From: Capronia americana
Lineage: Eukaryota > Ascomycota > Eurotiomycetes > Chaetothyriales > Herpotrichiellaceae
Assembly (NCBI GenBank): GCA_016110215.1
Contig: JADWQD010000014.1
Span: 682,001 to 746,000, forward strand
DNA length: 64,000 bases
Direction of reading: 5' to 3'
Positions 21,943-32,358 of the stretch are shown one piece after another; within the stretch, counting starts at the first letter, position 1, and every line of letters starts with the position of its first letter. The position numbers were made by a program, and so were the translations under genes. The notes under the pieces were generated by a model, which saw nothing but the letters and a program-made list of their open reading frames with translations, was not told the DNA's origin and did not search any database.

Positions 21943-23605
21943 ATGGCGAGCACAACATACCCTGTCGACGAGAAGAGAGTCGGCGATGTCAATGACACCA
22001 TCGCGCCGCATTCGCCCACGGCGTCGCTGCCCGACACGGACACCAAAGAAGCAGTGCTCGAGGCGCGGGAAGTCTTCCACGATGCCGCGGACGGGGGTGT
22101 CAAGTTCCGCACTGTCAGCTGGCAGCGGGCGACCATCATCTTCCTGAAGATTCAGTTCGCCATGAGCATCCTCGCCGTGCCGGGCGCGTTGGCCACGCTG
22201 GGCGCCGTGGGCGGAGCGCTGAGCATCGTCGGCTGGGAGGTCCTGAACACCTACACGGCCGTCATCCTGGGCGACTTCCGCAACCGCCATCCCGAATGTC
22301 ATAGTGAGTTATGATTCTCCTGCCCTCCTCCTCTTCCTCCCGCGTCGTCTGCATCGTCCGCCCTCCCTCCGCTTCATCCCGGTCCCAAGTTAATTCCCGC
22401 GTCTCATCCACACAGCGCTGGCGGACATGTGCGGCCTCCTCTGGGGACGCGTCGGCAAGGAACTCGTCGGGCTGCAGATCCTGGTGGCGCAGGTGCTCAT
22501 CACGGCGGCGGGCATCGTGTCGTGCTCGACGGCGTTCAACGCGCTCTCGGAACACGGCGCCTGCACCGTCGTCTTCAGCTTCGTGTCGGCCGTGCTGATC
22601 ACCATCTTCTCGAGCGTGCGCACGTTCTCGCGCCTCGGCTGGCTCACGTGGCTGGGGTTCACGACCTTCTTCATCGCCGTCTTCATCTTCGTCGTCGCCG
22701 TGACGCAGCAGGACCGCCCCGCGGCCGCGCCCAAGACCGGCGACTTCGACCTCGGCTGGGTCGCCATCAACCACCCGGGCTTCGTGGCCGGGATCACGGC
22801 CAGCGCCAACATCTTCCTCAGCGGCAGCGGCAGCCAGATGTACCTGCCCGTGGTGTCGGAGATGCGCAAACCGCGCGACTACCGCCGCGCCGCCATCGTC
22901 GCCGGCATCCTCGTCGGCGCCATGTACCTGACCTTTTCGCTCGTCATCTACCGCTGGTGCGGCGTCTACCTCGCGACGCCCGCCTTCGGCAGCGCGGGCA
23001 CCCTGTTCAAGAAGATCTCGTACGGCATCGCGCTGCCGGGCCTGGTCATCGGCGTCGGTATCTACCAGCACGTCGCGGCCAAGCTGATCTTCGTGCGCAT
23101 CCTGCGCGATTCGCGACACCTGCAGGCCAACACCGTCACCCACTGGGGCACCTGGCTCGGCAGCAATCTGGTCCTCGGCGTCCTGGGCTTCATCATCGCC
23201 GAGGCCGTGCCCATCTTGAATTACCTGCTGGGCTTGGCCGGCGCCGTGTGTTTCGCGCCCTTCAGCCTGATCTTCCCGGCCATGCTGTGGATGTACGACT
23301 ACGACGGGTACAGGAAGGGCAGTGCGTTGCAGAAGGCCGCGTTTGGCGCACACATCCTGATCGCCTTGGTCGGTCTGTTCATGGTCGTCGGCGGGACGTG
23401 AGTACCAAATCCCCCCCCTGGTTCTTCGGCGTTCTCAATTTTTGGTGTGAATTTCGAATTTCGAATTTCGAATGCAAATGGCTGACAATGATACTCTTTC
23501 CGTGTCCTCAGGTACGGTGTTGCTGTTTCGATCAAGGATGCCTTCGCGAGCGGGTTGATCTCCAAGGTGTTCGACTGCTCAGATAACTCGGGGACAATTT
23601 CTTAA
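21943..23605 (+). CDS. Amino acid transporter, AAAP (Aa_trans) family
   Basis: Exons 21943-22303, 22416-23397 and 23512-23605 give 478 residues. A 60-residue hydrophilic N-terminus (MASTTYPVDEKRVGDVND) precedes about eleven membrane helices. TM1 lies in the ATIIFLKIQFAMSILAVPGA block, typical of the amino acid/auxin permease family: proton-coupled plasma-membrane or vacuolar amino acid import. Later marks are GSGSQMYLPVVSEMRKPRDY and VGIYQHVAAKLIFVRILRDS. The introns carry GTGAGT donors, and both junctions preserve reading (C-H-T-L-A-D and G-G-T-Y-G-V). Base use is odd: exon 2 is extremely GC-rich at third positions, unlike the flanking genes, which produces long open antisense and +1 frames. 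This suggests strong codon bias or a different origin. The substrate cannot be told from sequence. Confidence 0.9.
23449..23472 (+). repeat. GAATTTC x3 in transporter intron 2
   Basis: Three exact head-to-tail copies of GAATTTC followed by GAAT, each junction forming TTCGAA. They lie in the middle of the second intron of the AAAP gene. Confidence 0.9.
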
Positions 23606-25239
23606 GAACAAAGTCAGCGCGATGCTACAGTCGTCGTATGCCAGCCCCCAATATGAGGTAGAGCTTCTCAGGTGTAGGGCCAAGCAAGAATCGAGACAGT
23701 TCAAGCATTACTTGATTCCGTCTCTTACTGCACCTGTAAAATCGGGTTTGTTCACACCATTCAACTGCCGGCTACATGGGCCATCATCAAGGTGGTTACC
23801 AGGCTTGTAAACGCCCAACCAGTGCCAACTGTGCAGCGATGTACACCCGCTACATCAATGCTCGAAAGAGTTTACTTCACAGAAGCATAGAGGGTGCTGA
23901 GCAAGCGGTGTGATACGATCTAGACGGCTTGTAAGTATGAGACGCCCCAGCACAACCCAGGGTTGCGCAAGCAGCCCGGCAACGGACCTGCATTGCGGTT
24001 TGCTCTCTCGCAGGCCATGAGTGCCCTTGGACTTTTTCTGAGACCACGGCGTGGTTGTCCGGAATCGACCACTTAGCCACAGTGCCAAACTGTTCGGACG
24101 ATCCTGCTCCGCCGTCAACTTGCTCCTACCCATAGCTTGGTTTGCAGCCAGAACCTCCCCGGCATCCATAACACTGCCTAGAATTTGCCGCTGAAATTAC
24201 GTTCCGTTTGGCGGTCCAGTGTGGTGAAGGCGTCATATTTCCAGGCCTGTACACTCCCACCTTCTGCATATTCGTTTGCTCAAGATGTCCTTCCGATATA
24301 GCCCTCCTCTATGTGCCAATAATGCCACAGAACAAGTTCTCCGCCAAGTTAGTGTGACAGCGAGCTAGCCTAGATGCAGAGGTGCGGTAAGCTTTAGTGA
24401 GACATGATATGAGGCTGAGGACTGAACGAAGCGGAAGTCAGGCCGGCTGGGTGAGTGGGTGAGTGACAATTGCCAGAGTACCATGATAGCCCAATAGCAC
24501 CGCAATCGGCAACAGCAACATTGATAGAAAACCGTTCCAAAGAGCCTCCAATGCTGTTCCTTCATGTACAGTTCCATGCTCGAAGCATCCACAGTTCGGA
24601 CTAGCGCCTAGTTTGATAAAGATTGCTTGAATTGGTAGCTGGGTCCTGACAGCAAATTGTCTTCATCAGACACCGGCTTTAGTGCCCTGACTCATTACCG
24701 CACTACGTATCTGCACCAGCTCAACTGCTCAGAGTCGTTGTATGGCGGTTTTTCAGAAAGACAGGATGGCTGTCGATTCGGGCTCTTTCCAAGCCTGCAG
24801 TAAGAGTCGGGCCGGAAATGTCGAATGGCACGATCATCCATCATGGTACCGATTTGCGACGCCTGTACCCGGTCATATCTGTGAAAATATTGGACAGGAC
24901 GCGTTTGTAGGTGTTCGGCGACAGGAGGAGAAGAGCCACGACTCATGACCTCATATTGATCCAGTTTGCGGTCGTCCGTCGACGTGACTGCTCGGCTCAA
25001 TTTGCTCTCAGCTATGAGAGATCTGTCCAGATATATAGATACCAGGGCCGCTCGAACAAGCTGCTCAAGCGATCAACGATGACTTGAAGACACCACTGAG
25101 AACTCTGAGCTGATATCGAAAGTGCAAAACTGGTGAGCAATACCATGACCTGTCACGTCCTTGGCCGAAGGACATAAAGGGGCTGTGGTTCAATCCTTCT
25201 CCATCTGTTCCGTGCAGTGATGTTCATCCGAGCTTGACC
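23606..25239. other. Convergent intergenic region
   Basis: 1.63 kb between the 3' ends of the transporter and the CBS gene. Only short overlapping frames; no gene, tRNA or element recognised. Confidence 0.4.
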
Positions 25240-25806
25240 TCAGGCGGGCCTTCGTTTGACAAATTCCACCAAATCACTTCTTGTGACGACGCCCAGCACA
25301 AATTTTCTGCCACCATCTGTGACTACGGCAAAGTCTTGCCTGGCACCTGTCGCAAATGGGCCGATGTTCTCAAAGAACCCTTCCAGCTCGAATAACTCAG
25401 TTTCCATCGTAATGACTTGGTATTTCCTCCCTTCACCTCGCTGGAACTTCACCATGGCTTTTGACACAGGATCTGAAGGTTGTAGCTGGCCCGATTCGAA
25501 AAGCTGTTTTAGCTTGGGGACTGACAGATAGCCCACTAGAGATCTTGTGTTGTCAGAGAGGACGGTCAAGTGAGAATAGTCGTGAGAGGAGGCTGATAGC
25601 ATGGCATCGGCGAGGGACGTGTTTGGAGATGTCGACAACGCAGGAGGCAGATCGAGATCCGCCACGGTTGCGCCACGGTACTTGTCTGCCCAAGCAGATA
25701 ATTTGGTAGCAACTTCATCTTCGCTGGGAGGGAGCCCGTTGGCCTGCGGGACAATTGTTGGGCCTAGAGGCACGCCCGGTTCGAGGATGGACTCACTGTG
25801 AGCCAT
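25240..25806 (-). CDS. CBS-domain pair protein
   Basis: 188 residues, single exon. After a 35-residue lead come two CBS motifs: TVADLDLPPALSTSP followed by SLADAMLSASSHDYSHLTVL and RSLVGYLSVPKLKQLF, then SKAMVKFQRGEGRKYQVITM with ARQDFAVVTDGGRKFVLGVV and TRSDLVEFVKRR. A CBS pair (Bateman module) usually binds adenosine nucleotides and senses energy state. Here it is the whole protein, with no enzyme or channel attached, as in several fungal stand-alone CBS proteins of unknown partner. No signal peptide or membrane segment, so probably cytosolic. It is divergent from the mitochondrial phosphate carrier across 572 bp, so the two may share promoter elements; I infer nothing about function from that. 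Confidence 0.9.
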   Translation of the reverse strand: MAHSESILEPGVPLGPTIVPQANGLPPSEDEVATKLSAWADKYRGATVADLDLPPALSTSPNTSLADAMLSASSHDYSHLTVLSDNTRSLVGYLSVPKLKQLFESGQLQPSDPVSKAMVKFQRGEGRKYQVITMETELFELEGFFENIGPFATGARQDFAVVTDGGRKFVLGVVTRSDLVEFVKRRPA

Positions 25807-26378
25807 GGCGTGTGGAGGATAAAAGGCGACACAAACTTGGTAGGCTTTGCTAGAGTAATAAGGTCACTTAAAATAGTGAGCATGAAAAGATGTCAAATCG
25901 TGGTAAAGCCGTCTTGACATGTGGAACGAGCGTGAACGAGGAGAATTGCTCGCGCCGTGGCGGCTCTGTGCTCAACCGTATCACGACAACCGTACGATGA
26001 CGTCCGGCTGCTGCAAGCTGCGGAGGACACAAGCGTTGGAGGAGAGAGGCACTGGAGCTGTGAGCTCAGCGGTTGGCTTGCGCCTAAACCCACTTCCCCA
26101 GGCCCGCAAACGAGCTGTCGACGATAGCATCACTGGCGCTCGCATGTGGTTGCCCGCACCTGCAACTTGACCTCGAACGTATCTTCACCTCTCCTCATTT
26201 TTCTCATCGTTTCTGCGTCGCTCCTGTCCAGCTCCATTCATCACCCATTCGCCGCAGTCTGGCACTGTATCGAGACCCGAGGTAATTGGCCTTCCAAATG
26301 CCCGATTTCTTCCATCCACGCAATCCCTGAACCTCCACAATTGATGTCCTGGAGATAAGCTGATCAGCTTGCAGCGTC
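25807..26378. promoter_or_regulatory. Divergent promoter, CBS protein / phosphate carrier
   Basis: 572 bp between two divergent starts. The carrier side (26160-26230) is pyrimidine-rich. No other feature. Confidence 0.5.
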
Positions 26379-27690
26379 ATGGTCGGACTCTTCCCCAACA
26401 CCACGGCCTTGTGCCAGACTTTCACCCCTACCTCACCGTACTACAAGCCAGCGCCTAAACCAGTCGAGAAGCCTGAGAGACGCCGATACTTCTCCTCATG
26501 GAGTGCTGCGGACACGGCCAAAGGGAAGGCCATTGAGTTGACCGAGGCAGCACAGAAGGAATACGAAAAGGCCAGTGCGAAGGCTCAAGCTAAAGCCGGC
26601 GGCATTGAGCTTTACTCTGCCAAATACTACGCCGCTTGCACTGTTGGAGGTATTCTGGCATGCGTATGTCCCAAACACGTCTCTCCGCCGTGTGGGCGCA
26701 GCTAACCTTGTTGCAGGGTACCACCCATGCTGCAGTCACTCCTCTCGATCTCGTCAAATGCCGTCGTCAGGTCGACTCCAAGCTTTACAAGGGCAATTTT
26801 CAGGCCTGGGGCACCATTGCACGGACTGAAGGCTTCCGTGGCATCTTCACTGGTTTCGGCCCAACCTTTGTCGGTTACTCGGTGCAGGGCGCTGGCAAAT
26901 ACGGCTTTTACGAATACTTCAAGCACCTTTACAGTGAGCTCGCTGGCGAGGAGACTGCTAAACAGTATAAGACCATCCTCTATCTGTCTGCCTCTGCGTC
27001 GGCTGAATTCATTGCCGACGTTGGTCTCTGCCCGTTTGAAGCTGTCAAGGTCCGCATGCAGACGACCATGCCACCGGCGTTCACGGGCACATTCCAAGGG
27101 ATTTCTGCAATCACAGCTAAAGAAGGCTGGGGCGGGTCGGTGTAACCTGCAATCCCATCGTTGCGTAATGCTGACAGCTGCAGTTTATACAAAGGCCTCT
27201 ACCCTCTATGGGGCCGACAGATTCCGTATACCATGATGAAATTCGCGTCTTTTGAGAACATTGTGGCCGCCATCTACAACTACCTCCCGGGCACCAAGTC
27301 AGATTACTCCAAGGGCGCTCAGACCGGAGTGGCCTTTGTTGGTGGCTACCTCGCAGGCATTCTCTGTGCCATCGTTTCACATCCCGCCGATGTCATGGTC
27401 AGCAAACTCAATGCCGAACGTGCTCCAGGTGAGAGCTTCGGTGGCGCCATGAGTCGAATTTATGCCAAGATTGGGTTCCCTGGTCTCTGGAACGGTCTTC
27501 CAGTGAGAATTGTGAGTTGAAAATATCTGCCCCAAGCCCGGACGTGTGTGTGCTAACCACTGGGGCCCTCTAGGTCATGATCGGCACATTGACCGGATTG
27601 CAATGGATGATATACGACTCGTTCAAGATCTTCATGGGTTTACCTACCACCGGAGGCGCCGAGGAGAAGAAGGAGACTGCAAAAGCCTGA
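26379..27690 (+). CDS. mir1: Mitochondrial phosphate carrier (Mir1/PiC)
   Basis: Exons 26379-26663, 26717-27135, 27184-27511 and 27574-27690 give 382 residues. It imports inorganic phosphate with a proton across the inner mitochondrial membrane for ATP synthesis. Three carrier repeats are visible with their signatures: TPLDLVKCRRQVDS, CPFEAVKVRMQTTM and HPADVMVSKLNAER. An N-terminal extension of about 75 residues (RRRYFSSWSAADTAKGKA) includes a coiled-coil-like stretch. GGILACGTTHAAVTPLDLVK and GFRGIFTGFGPTFVGYSVQG are characteristic of phosphate carriers rather than other SLC25 members. The intron 2 donor is GTCGGT, weak against the GTATGT and GTGAGT of the others, but is required to restore GWGG|LYKGLYPLWG. 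A Lys/Glu-rich tail ends the protein. Confidence 0.93.
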
Positions 27691-28457
27691 CGTACTAGCT
27701 AGAAGAGGCTACGTGAACCAGGGCAGATCCACGGACTAGTCGGCGTTCAACTACTCGTAATGCTGTACATGGACTGGAGGCACTGGCTTTGAAGTGCAAT
27801 TTGTAGTTCCTTCTGCACCGTGAACCAGCCTCGTCTTGTAACTCAACCTTGTAACAATGTCTCAGCTCTCAAATGTGTTCCGGTTGCCCTCGAGCTCCGC
27901 CTCGGCAACGAGTGCATCAAGCGGCGCTGGCGATTGGCCAGCGATAGCTAAGGCTGGGCATGGCGGTTTAGCAAGACTTGGCAGACGTCAAAACGAGATC
28001 GAATCAATCACCGGACGTCATGCTGAGCGAACTGGCTAGAGCAGCGGAAGAAGAACAGACTTGAGTCACACCATCGCCGTGGCTTGGGCTTGGGGTTTGT
28101 CACTTAAAATTGTCACCGCAATTCTGGGATAGACTTTGCTTCATCCCATATCAAGACCGACCGCCTCCTGCACTTGTGCACACCTTTAAATTCCTCACAA
28201 TCTCCCCCCATCGACTCCCGAAATCTCGCGAACTTGACAACCGACAACACACGCTGATCTCGACGCGAAACAGACAACACAGCAGTAAGCTCCCCCCCCC
28301 ACGCCTGCGGTTCTTCTCATCCGGAGCCTTACCTTGGCGGCGCAGCCATGCACCAGCGTCGGCCTCATCAGGCACAGTTCCACGAACTGCACCGGCGTGG
28401 AGTGTTTGGCGAAATTCGGAGCGGCCCTACTGACTCGAAGTCACGCAGGTAACAAAC
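27691..28457. other. Intergenic: phosphate carrier 3' flank and DUF3602 gene leader
   Basis: 0.77 kb. A 60-codon frame at 27857-28039 and a 107-codon frame at 28110-28433 look accidental; the latter probably lies in the 5' leader of the next gene. Confidence 0.4.
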
Positions 28458-28857
28458 ATGGCCAACGTCGTCTCACACGGTCGCGGCGGTAGGCCAACCT
28501 CTTCTTGACACTCTAGCTTGGATGTCCTGACACTACCCAGGTGCTGCAAACATCGCTCCTGATCCACAGACCTACGTCGACGGCGAAATTGTCCGTGAAG
28601 GACCAGTTGGCAATCAGGGCGACGGCCCGTATTCCGCCGGCCGTGGCGGCGCGGGGAACATCGACCACGAGGGAAGCAAAGTGCACACGGCCCCAGCAGA
28701 TGCAGACGTCATCCCAGAGACAGCCACTCGGATTGCGAAGGAGGAATCTCATCATGTCGGACGAGGTGGCGCCGGGAATGAAGCGCATGTGCACGAGAAG
28801 AAGCCCAGCTTTCTGGACAAGGTGAAGGGCTTCTTTGGATCTTCGGCCAAGAAATGA
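28458..28857 (+). CDS. DUF3602 / PAR32-like small protein
   Basis: Exons 28458-28488 and 28541-28857 give 115 residues. The protein carries three copies of a Gly-Arg-Gly-Gly repeat: SHGRGGAANIAP (split by the 52-bp intron), SAGRGGAGNIDHEG and HVGRGGAGNEAHVHE, the hallmark of fungal DUF3602 proteins such as yeast Par32. Par32-type proteins are phosphorylated on rapamycin treatment and linked to TORC1 control of ammonium transporters in yeast; transfer of that role here is inference. The rest is hydrophilic and acidic, with a basic amphipathic end (PSFLDKVKGFFGSSAKK) that could touch membranes. The start ATG precedes the first repeat by five residues, the usual layout. Confidence 0.85.
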
Positions 28858-29706
28858 ATGATGGTCAATGGGTGGATGAACTGACCTGGCGTCAACCCGA
28901 CCTGGGTGCCAGGGGCGCACTATTGAATGGACGATACCCCTAATGCTACACGGTTTCTTGGATAGCGGACGAGCTCTACTTTTGAGCAGCGTATAGAGAA
29001 GACAGAGTTGGCTAGAGTTAATGAGGATGGACTAGTATGCCTTCAGCATCTGTGGGGTGACTGTGCAATGGCTTAAAAATCAACCATTCTGGCGATGTTA
29101 TCAAGCCGTGGGCGATCAGCCCCGTTGTACCCAGTAAATTCAATGGGCTGCGGGGCCTGACCGAAAACCACCGCCGAAAGCATCGAGTCCGAGTACTAGG
29201 TAGCGTAAGACTGGTAACCGAACCCTACATCTCAGGAACCAGTGGAGGTTTAAATTTTTGGGGACTATCAAGCTTCAGCTTTACTCATAGGCCCCTTGTG
29301 CAATTCAACGGCAACGCCTGCTTGTTCAATGCAAGTTGTTCATTGAACGAGTGGAAAATCGACTGGAGAGTGAGGTCGGCAGTGACTGTGGGGTCGCCTA
29401 GCTCTTGTCGTCATTCTTGACAACAATGGGAAGCTTGGGTGAGGCTGGCAACACCTCGCACTTCCATCTTCATCACGTCCGTGCGTGATTCTGAGGCTCC
29501 TGCTGTATTCACCAAATCTCGGGTCCTTCGGCTGTCCTGCATCCCTGCTTCTTCTTCTCATCCTCGCCGTCACACCTGGCGACCACAACCTTTGACTTGC
29601 AGCCTGGTCGTGCAGGGCAATCTCCTGTTTTCTTCGATGTGATTCAACAGCCTCATCGACAGATTTCTGCTCTCATGCGGCCCTCGTTCAAGAAAACACC
29701 TCCGAG
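28858..29706. other. Intergenic: DUF3602 3' flank and BAH-PHD promoter
   Basis: 0.85 kb, no gene. The stretch 29440-29700 is pyrimidine-rich, like a 5' leader. Confidence 0.4.
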
Positions 29707-31089
29707 ATGCTCCCGTTACCTCCCCAAATTGCTGGGCGCAAGCGCAAAGCGAGCGAAGGACACACCAGGAGGACAGGTCAACAGCGTAGCCTCCAATATT
29801 CTCCTGGCAACACACTCCGCATGAATCTTGATTCTTCCCCCTCCCCAACGCCAGAAGATACATCAAACACCGACGAACCCGAAGAGACGAGCGAGACAGA
29901 CGCAAGTGCAGACACGACAATTACAGTCGACTGTCCGGTCTGGCCCAAGTCGAAGAAATGCCTTGCAAGGAAGAAAAAAGAAGATCTATGGATTGAATCC
30001 GATGTGCCCCCAGGGGCCCCCGAGCTCAAGGTTCACTACGCAGTGAAGCCTGGCAGCTTCTGGTTGGAACTACGCGAGTACCGACGCGCAAAGTGTGAGT
30101 TTGGTTGCCACTGCAGACGAGCCTGTCTAACCGAGCGTTACACAATAGTCAAAGAACCAGTCGAGGTCATGTATACTGCCGGCCAATACATCTATGTAAA
30201 CCATCGCCTGCCCGTACCGGCGCCGCCGCCTGCCGATGCGTCGCCGCGTGAGAGACTTGCATACGACAAGGCAAACCTTTGGGTAGCATGGGTCGCCGAG
30301 ATCCGCGCCGTTTCCAAGAATGAAATCTTTGTTAGAGTGTTTTGGCTGTATTGGCCGGACGAATTACCGAGTGGCCGACGACCTTACCACGGGGAGCAGG
30401 AACTGGTGATGAGCAACCACGTCAGTATTATCAAGGCGGACACCATCGCATGTCCCGCCGATGTCAGCCATTGGGACGAAAACGACGATTCTGATCAGGA
30501 GGTGCTTTCTGAGCGATACTGGCGGCAAACCCTCGATGTGACCAAGGCGGATCATCTGGCACTGAGCAAGCTACGGACGTTCTGCATCTGCGGAAAATAT
30601 GACGATCCCAACGTTGATTTGTTCCAGTGCCCGGCGGCCGACTGCGCCACTTGGAATCACGAGGACTGCTTGATTGCAGATATTGAGACGAGGGCGTGGG
30701 CAAAGTTCAAAGCAGGCGAGCTCGGGCAGGAAACACTAGAGACGGAGAATCAGAAGACTTTCAGTCGGAGAGTGGTAGAAAAGGTAGGGCAGTTTGTGGG
30801 AAACGGTGTCGATATACCCGAGCTCGAGGACGAGGCGCCCTTAGACAGGGTCCCGACAAGCAGCAAGCGCAACAAGCGCAGTAAGGCGGTCGCGGGACAA
30901 AAAGCGCCGTGGAATCGCAAACTGGAAGGCAGGATCAAGAAGGTCCCCAAGGCGGGAGACGAGACCACCCTTCTTGCCACTATCCGCCAGAAAGTTCCCA
31001 GCCCGGAGGCGAGTGTGAGGATGCCCTTCGAACCAAGGATCTGGAACGTCAAGTTAAGGTGCCTTAAGTGCGAGCACTCCCTCAATTAG
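29707..31089 (+). CDS. BAH domain plus PHD-like finger protein
   Basis: 460 residues, single exon. The N-terminus carries a basic cluster (AGRKRKASEG) fitting a nuclear signal and an acidic Ser/Thr/Glu-rich stretch. A BAH domain follows at about 140-260: GQYIYVNHRLPV, LWVAWVAEIRAVSKNEIFVR, VFWLYWPDELPSGRRPYHGE, LVMSNHVSIIKADTI. Next is a PHD-like finger at about 297-325 (FCICGKYDDPN ... FQCPAADCATWNHEDCL), with Cys/His spacing close to PHD but on the short side. The tail is basic (SSKRNKRSKAVAG) and ends in a further CxxC (LRCLKCEHS). BAH-PHD proteins read histone marks; in Neurospora one such protein (EPR-1) recognises H3K27me3, and in plants EBS/SHL do. Orthology here is an inference from domain order and size. 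Confidence 0.85.
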   Translation: MLPLPPQIAGRKRKASEGHTRRTGQQRSLQYSPGNTLRMNLDSSPSPTPEDTSNTDEPEETSETDASADTTITVDCPVWPKSKKCLARKKKEDLWIESDVPPGAPELKVHYAVKPGSFWLELREYRRAKCEFGCHCRRACLTERYTIVKEPVEVMYTAGQYIYVNHRLPVPAPPPADASPRERLAYDKANLWVAWVAEIRAVSKNEIFVRVFWLYWPDELPSGRRPYHGEQELVMSNHVSIIKADTIACPADVSHWDENDDSDQEVLSERYWRQTLDVTKADHLALSKLRTFCICGKYDDPNVDLFQCPAADCATWNHEDCLIADIETRAWAKFKAGELGQETLETENQKTFSRRVVEKVGQFVGNGVDIPELEDEAPLDRVPTSSKRNKRSKAVAGQKAPWNRKLEGRIKKVPKAGDETTLLATIRQKVPSPEASVRMPFEPRIWNVKLRCLKCEHSLN

Positions 31090-32358
31090 AGGAACGAGGG
31101 CCATGGTGCGATAATCAACTTCCTGAGCGGCACGACTTCTACTTCTTCAAATATACAAGGCGACAGCATGTACATGAATTCCTCGACATGACATATTTCG
31201 CCGGCGTTGCAAAGCGATCGAACGGCTGGCTTCGTTCTTCCAGGCGGTAATGTCTCCATCACGTAGTTGCTGTGAAGAAAGTACTGTCTCCATCATGCAC
31301 GATCCCAAACCCGATAAGACAGCGAGTTAGACTGTGTGGTCTGCAATGCTTCCAAAAAATGCCCCATACGGAGCATGGGCGGCCTAGAAATTTGTACGAG
31401 GACACCGTAGATTTGGTTATGCGTGGGACCCGCTCGGGGCTATCCTGAGCCGTACCCGAAGTTCCACAGTCGTTCGGTCAAGCTTCGATCATCCAGACAA
31501 TCGTTTCTTCCACTCGTACCGCCTGTGTAGCATTTCGTTAACTCCAGGGACGACCCGGAGGATACTTGGAAGTGGGGAAATCTGTCTTCCTCAGCCTACC
31601 TCAGCTGTTGGTTCGAGCATGCAAGCACATATCGAGTTCGCCTCCGAGCAGGGCGGCATGGTACGAGCGTGTGCGAAAACTGGTACGAGTCCGGAGTCCA
31701 TCCCCTCATTTTCTGGCAAAGACTGGGGCCCTCGGCAGTCGCATGTACGATGATTCGCCGGGGTCATTATGTCCTCACATTCCCTTCACACCTACTTTGG
31801 ACGAGTATACGGGTACGGTTACAGATCGAGGCGCTCGTCCAAGGCGTCATCGACTCCTTACTGGCCATCGAAAACATGCTACGGGCGCTCCCTGTCGCAA
31901 TCGGCTCATGCTCGTCCATCCGGACCGATTCCCACACAGCAAATGACCCCATCAATTCTGCCTGTTGATTTTCTAAGTCTCTGCCAATTTACTAATTTAC
32001 CCTCGTTACGTTACGTTTTGCGAGGCATTGCTCATCGACATCATTCCTATTATTTTCTGCTCACTTGTTGGGTCTCATTGTTTTCCTTTACGCATTTGAC
32101 GAAGCGCAACATTTAGCCACTCGAACATCGCCGGCTCCATCACATTGTCGAAGCTCTCGTATTTGCGGCCTTCGGATATAAGACCCTCGTTGATCGAGTC
32201 TGGAACGAGCAGGACTCCTGTACGAAACGACAGACGAACAAAACCCCCAGGCAACACCTCTTCTCTGGGTCCAAACTCGACCTCACCACTGATCGCTTTG
32301 ATCCGATAACATCTTCTCGTCGAGGAGCGCGATTTGGGAGATTGTTAGGTCTTGCACC
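31090..32358. other. Intergenic: BAH-PHD 3' flank and MFS promoter
   Basis: 1.27 kb without a recognisable gene. Frames of 99-126 codons between 31566 and 32116 overlap one another and match nothing. Confidence 0.4.

Noticed and set aside
22262..23353. 363-codon antisense frame across the amino acid transporter
   Set aside because: It is Arg/Ala/Asp/Gly-rich low-complexity sequence produced by the GC-rich third positions of the sense gene; the sense frame has clear membrane helices and proper introns.
22429..23586. 385-codon +1 frame overlapping the transporter
   Set aside because: Arg/His/Pro/Gly-rich shadow of the same GC bias, crossing an intron without reason.
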